From the NCBI GenBank assembly GCA_025361325.1, contig JANYAL010000035.1, positions 1 to 7,378 of the forward strand: a stretch of DNA of 7,378 nucleotides, in the 5' to 3' direction. Positions 1 to 6,680 of the stretch are shown in pieces. The notes under the pieces were generated by a model, which saw only the letters and a program-made list of their open reading frames with translations, did not search any database and was not told the origin of the DNA. The first letter of the stretch is position 1. Each line of letters opens with the position of its first letter. Both the position numbers and the translations under genes were made by a program. Source of the DNA: Bacteroidota bacterium (GTDB lineage Bacteria; Bacteroidota; Bacteroidia; Chitinophagales; Chitinophagaceae).

Positions 1-1
1 A

Positions 2-178
2 ATTGATAAACTGGTATACCACCTTGAACTCTGTACCATGTGCAATCTTTGTATCATTGCCTGTCCATCTGATGCGATCGTGATGGCACAAACATTTGAA
101 CATAGTGTATATGACAGGAACGATCTTATAAAAATCTTAAATCACCCCGGTTCAAAAATCATAGAAGGCTTGGAATAA
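2..178 (+). CDS. nuoI: NADH-quinone oxidoreductase subunit I, C-terminal end (partial)
   Basis: This is the last 58 codons of the complex I subunit that carries two [4Fe-4S] clusters (N6a and N6b) and passes electrons along the peripheral arm towards the quinone-proximal cluster. The frame is open from base 2 to a TAA at 176-178. The visible part contains one ferredoxin-type motif, CTMCNLCIIACP, at local residues 11-22: three cysteines in CxxCxxC spacing plus the CP cysteine that by family rule serves the other cluster. The first cluster motif lies upstream of the window. The tail after the motif (MAQTFEHSVYDR, then a basic stretch) resembles NuoI C-termini. Its stop codon overlaps the nuoJ start by one base (TAATG), which suggests translational coupling. 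The identification is supported by the motif together with the nuoJKLMN genes that follow. Confidence 0.93.
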   Translation: MDKLVYHLELCTMCNLCIIACPSDAIVMAQTFEHSVYDRNDLIKILNHPGSKIIEGLE

Positions 179-699
179 TGGAAGGATCAACGATTATATT
201 TTATATGCTTGCACTGCTTAGTCTGTTGAGTGCAGTTCTGGCGGTTACTACCCGGCAAATCTTCCGTGCAGCCATCTATTTACTCTTTTCTTTGATTGGG
301 ATTGCTGGACTGTATTTCTGGCTTCAATATGAGTTTATAGCAGCAGTACAGATCGTCATTTATGTGGGCGGAATTGTCGTACTTATCATTTTTTCTATTT
401 TTCTTACCCAGGCTACCGGAGAAAAATTACCCAAACAAAAATATGGAAGTCAGTTATTCGCAGTACTAGCGGCATTTTGTGGGTTTACTGTAACGGTATT
501 GCAGTTGTTCAAATATTCATTTAAACAAACAGATCTACCCCATGTAGAGCCTACCGTATCCAACATTGGTAACATGATGCTGGGTCTAACCGAGAACGGT
601 TATGCATTGCCTTTTGAAGTAGTTAGTATTTTATTGCTGGCAGCCATGGTTGGTTGTATTGTAATTGCATTAAAAAATAAATCGTTAAAGAAGGTATAG
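178..699 (+). CDS. nuoJ: NADH-quinone oxidoreductase subunit J
   Basis: This is a membrane subunit of complex I, 173 residues, with about five hydrophobic helices (roughly residues 6-24, 29-50, 53-76, 91-112 and 143-165). The signature is in the third helix, YEFIAAVQIVIYVGGIVVLI at residues 51-70. It contains the Tyr62/Gly64 area that corresponds to the pi-bulge region of NuoJ/ND6, which is linked in the family to coupling between quinone reduction and proton pumping. A second conserved stretch is LPFEVVSILLLAAMVG at 144-159, with Glu147 in the last helix. The ATG overlaps the nuoI stop by one base, and nuoK begins two bases after the TAG stop, so the three are almost certainly co-transcribed. 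The length is close to that of E. coli NuoJ. A basic tail (KNKSLKKV) fits a cytoplasmic end. Confidence 0.97.
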   Translation: MEGSTIIFYMLALLSLLSAVLAVTTRQIFRAAIYLLFSLIGIAGLYFWLQYEFIAAVQIVIYVGGIVVLIIFSIFLTQATGEKLPKQKYGSQLFAVLAAFCGFTVTVLQLFKYSFKQTDLPHVEPTVSNIGNMMLGLTENGYALPFEVVSILLLAAMVGCIVIALKNKSLKKV

Positions 700-700
700 A

Positions 701-1015
701 ATGATACAACCCGGACTATATCAAATTCTATTCATTAGCACCGCCCTTTTCTTTATTGGTATATATGGCTTTTTTACACGCAGGAACTTAATAACGATTC
801 TCATGAGTGTGGAACTAGTTCTCAACAGTGTTAACCTGAATTTTATTGCATTTAATAAATACTTGTGGCCAAACCGGCTTGATGGGGTTTTCTTTACAAT
901 ATTTATTATTGCCATTGCAGCAGCCGAGGCGGCAACTGCAATTGCCATTATTATAAATTTATACAGAAGCCATCAGTCCATAGATGTTGAAAATGCCGAA
1001 GAGATGAAATATTAA
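701..1015 (+). CDS. nuoK: NADH-quinone oxidoreductase subunit K
   Basis: This small complex I membrane subunit has 104 residues (E. coli NuoK has 100) and three transmembrane helices, at about residues 6-25, 30-51 and 62-87. It is homologous to mitochondrial ND4L and to MrpC. Both membrane glutamates known to matter for proton translocation in E. coli NuoK (Glu36 and Glu72) have counterparts here: Glu38 in MSVELVLNSVNLNFIAF and Glu76 in AAAEAATAIAIIINLYR. The conserved cytoplasmic arginines after helix 1 are seen as Arg27-Arg28. The ATG lies one base after the nuoJ stop, with no room for a separate ribosome-binding site beyond the nuoJ coding end. The 73-base gap before nuoL is the first loosening of spacing in this operon. 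Confidence 0.97.
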   Translation: MIQPGLYQILFISTALFFIGIYGFFTRRNLITILMSVELVLNSVNLNFIAFNKYLWPNRLDGVFFTIFIIAIAAAEAATAIAIIINLYRSHQSIDVENAEEMKY

Positions 1016-1017
1016 TT

Positions 1018-1037
1018 CCATATAATAAGGAATATGG
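1018..1037. repeat. Short inverted repeat just after nuoK (CCATAT / ATATGG)
   Basis: Two bases after the nuoK stop, CCATAT at 1018-1023 and ATATGG at 1032-1037 form perfect 6-base inverted arms around an 8-base AT/purine loop. There is no T-run after it, so it is not a convincing intrinsic terminator, and nuoL must be transcribed through it. It could be a weak hairpin affecting message processing, or chance in AT-rich DNA. Between it and nuoL there is nothing else that I recognise; the SD-like AGAGGAG at about 1040-1046 is over 40 bases from the nuoL start and therefore too far away to serve it. Confidence 0.25.
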
Positions 1038-1088
1038 TAAGAGGAGCGATAAGTATTTGTAACTATTTAATGCTGATTTCTGATTGAA

Positions 1089-3029
1089 ATGTTCGAGATG
1101 CCTAACGTAACATACATAACGCTTATTCCCTTACTGCCCATGGCGGGATTCATCATGCTTGGAATTTTTGGGAGGAAATATTTTAAGAATACTTCCGGCA
1201 TTATCGGCACAGTCTTGTTACTGATTTCAACAATGCTGGCAATCCATACCGCTTACGGATATTTTTTTGAGTACGGCAAATTGGATGGCATTTATCAAAA
1301 GATGATACCCCTCCATTATACCTGGCTCGAATTCAGTAAGGGTGTTTCCATCGATATGGGTATCATCCTTGACCCGATATCAGTGATGATGCTGGTGGTA
1401 GTGACGTTTGTATCACTCATGGTCCATATATACAGCCTGAGTTATATGAAAGGGGAGGAAAGGTTCCCCACCTATTATGCTTTCCTGGGGCTTTTTAGTT
1501 TTTCCATGCTTGGGTTGGTGTTGTCCTCAAATATTTTCCAAATCTATATTTTCTGGGAACTGGTTGGCGTATCTTCCTTCCTGCTAATCGGGTATTATTA
1601 TAATAAACCCAACGCTGTTGCAGCCTGTAAAAAAGCATTCATTGTTACCCGCTTTGCAGATGTAGGTTTTCTGATCGGTATACTGATCCTTTCTTTTTAT
1701 GCCGGAACGCTGGATTTCAACCTACTCATACAAAAATTGACTTCACCGGAGGCAAGTGAATTCAAGAATGCCGTTACTACCTCTTTCCTTGGTCTATCTG
1801 GATTGACCTGGGGGCTTATCCTGGTGTTCATCGGTGGGGCAGGCAAAAGCGCTATGTTCCCTTTGCATATCTGGTTACCCGATGCTATGGAAGGTCCTAC
1901 TCCTGTATCGGCTTTGATTCATGCGGCAACCATGGTGGTTGCTGGTGTTTTCCTCGTAGCAAGGTTATTTCCCGTTTTTAGCATGTCTACAACAGCCCTG
2001 AACCTGATATCTTATGTGGGTATCATTTCTGCATTGATCGCCGCGATCATTGCATGTACTCAAACTGATATAAAAAGGATATTGGCTTTTTCTACTATGT
2101 CCCAAATCGGTTTCATGATGTTTGCTTTGGGGGTTTCAGGATTTGGGGGGGAGAACGGGATCGGGTTCACGGCTTCCTTGTTTCACTTATTTACCCATGC
2201 CCTGTTCAAGGCTTTACTATTCCTGTGTGCCGGTACGGTCATTCATTATATTCATAGTAATGAAGTGAAAGACATGGGTGGTTTGAGAAAGTATTTACCA
2301 ATAACGCATATTTCTTTCCTGATCGCCTGTCTGTCCATTGCCGGCATACCTCCTTTTTCCGGGTTCTTTAGCAAGGAAGAGATACTTCTGGCCGCATTCC
2401 AGCATAATATCATTATTTATTTTGCTGCTTTGATCACTTCAGGACTCACTGCTTTTTATATATTCCGTTTGTACTTCCATATTTTCTGGAATAAACCTGC
2501 AATTGTTAAAAGCGATCACAAGCGAGAAGGCGGCCTTTCTATGATATTGCCTTTGATATTGCTGTCTATTGGAGCCGCAGTTGCTGGATTTATTCCCTTT
2601 GGCCATTTTGTCAGCAGCGATGGAAGTACACTTGAAAATACACTTCACATCGAATTTTCAATAGCTCCTGTTATCTTGGGATTGACAGGTATTTTTGCTG
2701 CCATGTGGTTGTATCTAAAGCAAAACAACAGACCTCAAAAGATCGCCGCCTCAATGAGCGTATTATATAATATTGTATATCGTAAATTTTATATTGATGA
2801 ACTGTATCTTTTTGTAACCAAAAAGATATTATTCAAATTGGTTGGAAGACCGGCGGCATGGTTTGATAAGAATATAGTGGACGGGTTGGTTAATCTTACT
2901 GGTAATGCAACAGAATATATTTCGAATAAGATAAAAGTTGTTCAATCAGGTAAAGTGCAACAATATGCAATGTATTTTCTTTTTGGAATTATTGGACTTG
3001 CAGTACTGTTTATTTATATATGGAAATAA
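1089..3029 (+). CDS. nuoL: NADH-quinone oxidoreductase subunit L
   Basis: This is the largest antiporter-like proton-pumping subunit of complex I, at the far end of the membrane arm; 646 residues against 613 in E. coli. The proton-path residues are visible: Glu157 in FWELVG (E. coli Glu144), Lys182 and Asp191 in KKAFIVTRFAD (E. coli Lys169 and Asp178), Lys253 in GGAGKSAMFPLH (E. coli Lys229), the block LPDAMEGPTPVSALIHAATM at 263-282, and Lys429 in FSGFFSKEEIL (probably E. coli Lys399). After the antiporter core come a soluble-facing amphipathic stretch, about 545-620, that fits the lateral helix HL, and a final membrane helix at about 626-645. ATG 1089 is the first start after an in-frame TGA at 1074; Met4 (1098) is an alternative. 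There is no Shine-Dalgarno sequence. The neighbour VTRFAD replaces the VTRVGD of E. coli, but the aspartate is kept. Confidence 0.97.
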   Translation: MFEMPNVTYITLIPLLPMAGFIMLGIFGRKYFKNTSGIIGTVLLLISTMLAIHTAYGYFFEYGKLDGIYQKMIPLHYTWLEFSKGVSIDMGIILDPISVMMLVVVTFVSLMVHIYSLSYMKGEERFPTYYAFLGLFSFSMLGLVLSSNIFQIYIFWELVGVSSFLLIGYYYNKPNAVAACKKAFIVTRFADVGFLIGILILSFYAGTLDFNLLIQKLTSPEASEFKNAVTTSFLGLSGLTWGLILVFIGGAGKSAMFPLHIWLPDAMEGPTPVSALIHAATMVVAGVFLVARLFPVFSMSTTALNLISYVGIISALIAAIIACTQTDIKRILAFSTMSQIGFMMFALGVSGFGGENGIGFTASLFHLFTHALFKALLFLCAGTVIHYIHSNEVKDMGGLRKYLPITHISFLIACLSIAGIPPFSGFFSKEEILLAAFQHNIIIYFAALITSGLTAFYIFRLYFHIFWNKPAIVKSDHKREGGLSMILPLILLSIGAAVAGFIPFGHFVSSDGSTLENTLHIEFSIAPVILGLTGIFAAMWLYLKQNNRPQKIAASMSVLYNIVYRKFYIDELYLFVTKKILFKLVGRPAAWFDKNIVDGLVNLTGNATEYISNKIKVVQSGKVQQYAMYFLFGIIGLAVLFIYIWK

Positions 3030-3123
3030 TGCTCAAACAAAATGATCGGGTTACCGGGAATATTGAAATTACCATAATTGGATTTGTTCAATTTTCAGGA
3101 TTCTTTTCAAGTACGTTTAATAG

Positions 3124-4605
3124 ATGAATCTTTTATTGCTTATATTAATTCCATTGTTCACTGCGATTGCAGTACTCTTAATGCGGAATCCACAGCATAT
3201 TAAGTGGGTAGCATTAACCGGGGCTACAACACAATTCATAACGGCATTGTGGTTATTACTCGCTTATCAAAATGAACGGGCTGCCGGCAATCACTTTCAA
3301 ATGTTATTTGAGCAGAGATATAATCTGTTCACTTCCTGGCATATCAGTTTTCATTTAGGCGTGGATGGTATATCCACAGCAATGATCCTCTTAACAGCTT
3401 TTGTGGTTATTGCAGGCGTATTGGTATCCTGGAAAATGACGAAGATGACAAAGGAATTTTACTTCCTGCTTATTTTACTCAGTTTGGGCGCATATGGTTT
3501 TTTCATTTCACTCGACCTTTTCATACTCTTTTTTTTCCTGGAGATTGCCGTAATCCCGAAATACCTCCTTATTGGTATCTGGGGAAGTGGTAATAAGGAG
3601 TACAGTGCCAATAAGCTTGCTTTGATGCTTATGGGGGGCTCCGCTTTGGTATTGGTAGGTCTTCTGGGATTATATTTTAATTCACCGGAGAGGACATTTG
3701 ACCTGATCAGGCTATCCGAGATCGGAATTTCAACGGAGACCCAGAAAATATGTTTTCCATTATTATTCATAGGTTTTGGGGTTTTCACAGCCTTGTTCCC
3801 TTTTCATACCTGGGTGCCTGATGGACATTCCTCTGCTCCAACAGCTGGATCAATGTTCCTGGCTGGTATTTCTATGAAACTGGGTGGGTATGGTTGCCTG
3901 CGTGTGGCCACTTATCTTATGCCAGCAGGTGCAAAAGAATATGCAAATATCATTATCGTTTTATCTTCTATTGCTATTTTGTATGGCGCTTTCACTACAC
4001 TGATGCAAAAAGACCTGAAGTATATGAATGCCTATTCATCTGTGAGCCATTGCGGTTTCGTATTATTAGGTATTAGTATGCTTACCAAGACCTCCATGAC
4101 AGGCGCTGTGATGCAAATGATATCTCATGGACTGATGACAGCCCTTTTCTTTGCTGTTATAGGAATGATCTATGAACGCACCCATACAAGGCAGATAAAT
4201 GAAATGAGCGGATTGTTAAAAGTCATGCCTTTTATTTCAACTATTTTTTTTATAGTGGGATTCTGTTCTCTTGGACTGCCCGGGCTCAGCGGCTTTGTTG
4301 CCGAGATGACCATTTTTATGGGTTCCTGGGAACACCCCGATGCTTTTCACCGGATAGCCACTATTGTCGCATGTCTTTCCATTGTGGTTACAGCTGTTTA
4401 TATACTCAGGGCCATTGGGAAGACTGCTATGGGCCCCTTGAAAGAAGGTTACGCTAACCTGACTGACGCTTCTTGGAATGAAAAGCTGGCGGCAGTGATC
4501 CTGGTGGCAGGTATAATAGCCATCGGTTGTGCTCCGTTCTGGCTTAATAACCTGGTAGGTCCGGATACGCAGTTGATCATGCAGAAAATATTGCTAACGC
4601 AATAA
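3124..4605 (+). CDS. nuoM: NADH-quinone oxidoreductase subunit M
   Basis: This is the middle antiporter-like proton-pumping subunit of complex I, 493 residues with about 14 membrane helices, close to the family length. Typical landmarks are Glu140 in FFFLEIAVIPKYLLIGIWG (E. coli Glu144, essential there), Lys164 in ANKLALMLMGG, FPFHTWVPDGHSSAPTAGS at 225-243, Lys252 in GISMKLGGYG (E. coli Lys265), and SSVSHCGFVLLG at 305-316. The odd point is that where E. coli has Lys234 in GFAVKMPVVPLHGW, this protein reads GFGVFTALFPFHTW, so the TM7 lysine is a phenylalanine (Phe221). The surrounding block is well conserved, so this looks like a subfamily trait and not decay. ATG 3124 directly follows an in-frame TAG at 3121, which fixes the earliest start. 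The 94 bases between nuoL and nuoM hold no convincing promoter, and nuoN follows after only 13 bases. Confidence 0.97.
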   Translation: MNLLLLILIPLFTAIAVLLMRNPQHIKWVALTGATTQFITALWLLLAYQNERAAGNHFQMLFEQRYNLFTSWHISFHLGVDGISTAMILLTAFVVIAGVLVSWKMTKMTKEFYFLLILLSLGAYGFFISLDLFILFFFLEIAVIPKYLLIGIWGSGNKEYSANKLALMLMGGSALVLVGLLGLYFNSPERTFDLIRLSEIGISTETQKICFPLLFIGFGVFTALFPFHTWVPDGHSSAPTAGSMFLAGISMKLGGYGCLRVATYLMPAGAKEYANIIIVLSSIAILYGAFTTLMQKDLKYMNAYSSVSHCGFVLLGISMLTKTSMTGAVMQMISHGLMTALFFAVIGMIYERTHTRQINEMSGLLKVMPFISTIFFIVGFCSLGLPGLSGFVAEMTIFMGSWEHPDAFHRIATIVACLSIVVTAVYILRAIGKTAMGPLKEGYANLTDASWNEKLAAVILVAGIIAIGCAPFWLNNLVGPDTQLIMQKILLTQ

Positions 4606-4618
4606 ATATGAGAACCGA

Positions 4619-6016
4619 ATGAACGAAATGCTGATAATAATGAAAAGTGAACTGTTGATCACGATTATCATCTTTCTCCTGCTGTTTATCAAGTTGGGTA
4701 AAGGAATGACAAATGATTCACTATTGATACTGGTTCAGTTTTTAATGTTGCTGAATTTCATAGCTGGTTTCTTTTTCAACCTTCCCGGAAATTTATTTGA
4801 TGGCATGTATCATACCGGCCCTCTAATCGCTTTCCAGAAGAATATTTTAAATTTGGGTGTTTATCTCATCTCTTTGTTATTCGCCGATTGGTTCAGGAAG
4901 TCTGAACATTTGACTGAGTTTTTTATACTCCTTCTATCTGCTTTACTGGGTATGTTCTTGATGATCTCCAGCGGCAACCTGCTGATGTTCTTTTTATCAC
5001 TTGAACTTGCCACTATTCCTGTTGCCGCTCTGGCCAATTTTGACCTGGACAAGAAAAAATCCTCGGAAGCCGCAATGAAATTCATTTTATCGAGTGCTTT
5101 TTCCTCCGGGATCTTATTGTTTGGTATTTCAATGGTGTATGGGGCCACAGGCACTTTGAGTTTTGAACTTTTGCCTGCACAACTGAACGGCAACCCGCTA
5201 CAGGTGCTGGCTTTTGTTTTCCTCTTTGCAGCATTTGCCTTTAAATTGTCCATTGTTCCATTTCATTTGTGGACAGCCGATGTGTATGAAGGATCGCCAG
5301 TAGCTGTAACGGCATTCCTGTCAGTGATCTCAAAAGGATCTGTTTCTTTTATTTTCCTGACTGCCTTGTACAAAGTCTTTCAGCCCATGAACGAATTATG
5401 GTATAATATGGTCATGATATTGTCCATAGCTACAATGATCACCGGAAATCTTTTTGCCTTGCGGCAGCAGAATATCAAACGTTTTCTGGCCTTTTCCTCC
5501 ATTGCCCAGCTAGGTTTTATTCTGGTGGGTATTAGCAGTAATGCCCTGGAGGGAACATCCTCAGTTGTTTATTTTGTTTTGATCTATGTATTTTCTAACC
5601 TGGCAGCTTTTGGTGTGACATCCGTTATCTCATCAAGAGTTGGCAAAGAAAATATCGATGAGTACAGGGGCTTGTACCAGACCAACCCCTTCCTTTGCTG
5701 GGTAATGGCATTGGCCCTTTTCTCATTGGCTGGTATTCCTCCTACAGCTGGCTTCTTCGGCAAACTATTCCTGCTTACTGCAGGTGCATCCAAAGCCAAT
5801 TACACATTCATTATAATTGCAGCTTTGAATATGATTCTATCCCTGTATTATTATTTAAAAGTGATCAGGGCTATGTTCATGGAAAAGAATGAAAAGCCAA
5901 TTGAAAAAATACGCCTTTACCCCTCTGTGAAATTGGGAATGGTCATCTGCGCCATTGGTATCATACTAACCGGTTTATTGAGTTGGGTGTTTGACTATAT
6001 CCAGAGTTTACATTAA
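4619..6016 (+). CDS. nuoN: NADH-quinone oxidoreductase subunit N
   Basis: This is the third antiporter-like proton-pumping subunit of complex I, adjacent to NuoK in the complex; 465 residues with about 13-14 membrane helices. The charged residues shown to matter in E. coli NuoN have counterparts: Glu129 in FLSLELATIPVAALA (E. coli Glu133), Lys154 in AAMKFILSSAFSSG (Lys158), Lys209 in FAFKLSIVPFHLWTADVYEG (Lys217), Lys239 in SVISKGSVSF (Lys247), and Lys382 in PTAGFFGKLFLL (Lys395). The block KRFLAFSSIAQLGFILVG at 287-304 is the usual NuoN/MrpD signature. ATG 4619 is the first in-frame start after nuoM; Met4 (4628) and Met8 (4640) are alternatives, and Met8 would begin closer to the first helix. 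It is the last nuo gene of the operon. No strong hairpin-plus-T-run terminator follows it. Confidence 0.96.
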   Translation: MNEMLIIMKSELLITIIIFLLLFIKLGKGMTNDSLLILVQFLMLLNFIAGFFFNLPGNLFDGMYHTGPLIAFQKNILNLGVYLISLLFADWFRKSEHLTEFFILLLSALLGMFLMISSGNLLMFFLSLELATIPVAALANFDLDKKKSSEAAMKFILSSAFSSGILLFGISMVYGATGTLSFELLPAQLNGNPLQVLAFVFLFAAFAFKLSIVPFHLWTADVYEGSPVAVTAFLSVISKGSVSFIFLTALYKVFQPMNELWYNMVMILSIATMITGNLFALRQQNIKRFLAFSSIAQLGFILVGISSNALEGTSSVVYFVLIYVFSNLAAFGVTSVISSRVGKENIDEYRGLYQTNPFLCWVMALALFSLAGIPPTAGFFGKLFLLTAGASKANYTFIIIAALNMILSLYYYLKVIRAMFMEKNEKPIEKIRLYPSVKLGMVICAIGIILTGLLSWVFDYIQSLH

Positions 6017-6097
6017 CATTGGGTGTTTTATTTTTATGGTTTGATGTACCTAATATTTAAATCGAATTTCCTGATCACAGATCTTTAATTCTTAAAA

Positions 6098-6493
6098 ATG
6101 GCCATTAATAAAAATCACGAATTTGAAGAACTCGGTGGAGTTAAATGTGGTATTGTGGAAAGGAATGTGTCACCTGCCAGGGTTGCTTTTTTAAAAAAAT
6201 TACTTGAATTTAATCAATTCACAGTTATAGTTGTACCCTCAGCTCCACCAAAATCTGTTCCAGTCCCGCTTGTAAAATCTTTAGTTGGGGAGGCCATTGA
6301 CGAGCCATTGCCCGCACCTGCGGAATCACCTAATACATTTACCGTTGGGGTAAGTGATTACACCTTCAATCCGATTAATGCTATTTTCGGAAGATCACTT
6401 AAAACCCCCAATGGTCATGTGGTAACACTAGCATATTGGGAACAGCATGAAGTGGTAAGCCATGATGAAGTGCCCTATTATGAGAGATCCTGA
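6098..6493 (+). CDS. Conserved-looking hypothetical protein with Pro/Ala-rich linker, 131 residues
   Basis: The function is not recognised. The protein appears bipartite. An N-terminal part (about residues 1-47: FEELGGVKCGIVERNVSPAR, then a helix-like FLKKLLEFN and a strand-like FTVIVVPSA) leads into a low-complexity linker rich in Pro, Ala and Val (about 48-79). A C-terminal part (about 80-128: FTVGVSDYTFNPINAIFGR, then a predicted strand HVVTLAYWEQ and the acidic, aromatic end HDEVPYYERS) follows. There is no signal peptide and no membrane helix, so it is probably cytoplasmic. One cysteine is present (Cys17). The ATG is preceded by an A-rich TTAAAAATG, a common arrangement in Bacteroidota. 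It lies 81 bases after nuoN and 187 bases before the PPDK gene, so it may ride on the nuo transcript or have its own promoter. I have a vague memory of similar proteins in Chitinophagaceae, which I could not verify. Confidence 0.75.
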   Translation: MAINKNHEFEELGGVKCGIVERNVSPARVAFLKKLLEFNQFTVIVVPSAPPKSVPVPLVKSLVGEAIDEPLPAPAESPNTFTVGVSDYTFNPINAIFGRSLKTPNGHVVTLAYWEQHEVVSHDEVPYYERS

Positions 6494-6540
6494 CAGTGGA
6501 ACAGATCGCTTAATAATTCCCTTTTATTTATATTACAATA

Positions 6541-6580
6541 ATGGATATTCCTATATAAAAGACAGGGTGGACCTATCCAT
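6541..6580. repeat. Inverted repeat ATGGATA / TATCCAT in the gap before PPDK
   Basis: In the 187-base gap between the 131-residue gene and the PPDK start, ATGGATA at 6541-6547 is matched by its perfect reverse complement TATCCAT at 6574-6580, with a 26-base interior. The interior contains the AT-rich CTATATAAAA and a smaller nested TGGA/TCCA pair. No T-run follows, so it is not a standard terminator. It could be an operator-like pair of half-sites or chance. I see no RNA gene and no clear Bacteroidota promoter (TTG, then TAnnTTTG) at correct spacing in the rest of this gap. Confidence 0.25.
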
Positions 6581-6680
6581 AAGATCAATTCCTGATGATA
6601 AGAATCAAGCTTGTTCATGACTTAAGTTTTAAAATACCTTCCAAATAGTTCTTACCTATGTTGCTCTAAAAATTAAGTCT

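Noticed and set aside
3064..3100. Imperfect inverted repeat TGAAATT / AATTTTCA between nuoL and nuoM.
   Set aside because: It is AT-only, imperfect and has no T-run; this is too weak to call a terminator or regulatory hairpin.
3112..3119. TACGTTTA just before nuoM as a -7 promoter element.
   Set aside because: Transcription would start inside the nuoM coding region, and the nearest TTG is about 25 bases away.
4861..5253. Open frame of 130 codons on the - strand opposite nuoN.
   Set aside because: It is fully antisense to a well-conserved membrane protein and has no recognisable domain; it is a shadow of the real gene.
5983..6028. Ten-base direct repeat TTGGGTGTTT at 5983-5992 and 6019-6028 across the nuoN end.
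   Set aside because: One copy is inside coding sequence, there are only two copies, and no insertion or attachment-site context surrounds them; chance is adequate.
6019..6043. Possible promoter for the 131-residue gene: TTG at 6019-6021 and TATGGTTTG at 6035-6043.
   Set aside because: The -7 element has one base too many compared with TAnnTTTG, and the distance from TTG is about 13 bases, well short of the roughly 19-21 usual in Bacteroidota.
6653..6660. TACCTATG, one mismatch from TAnnTTTG, upstream of PPDK.
   Set aside because: There is no TTG at the proper distance upstream, and a single near-match in AT-rich DNA is expected by chance.
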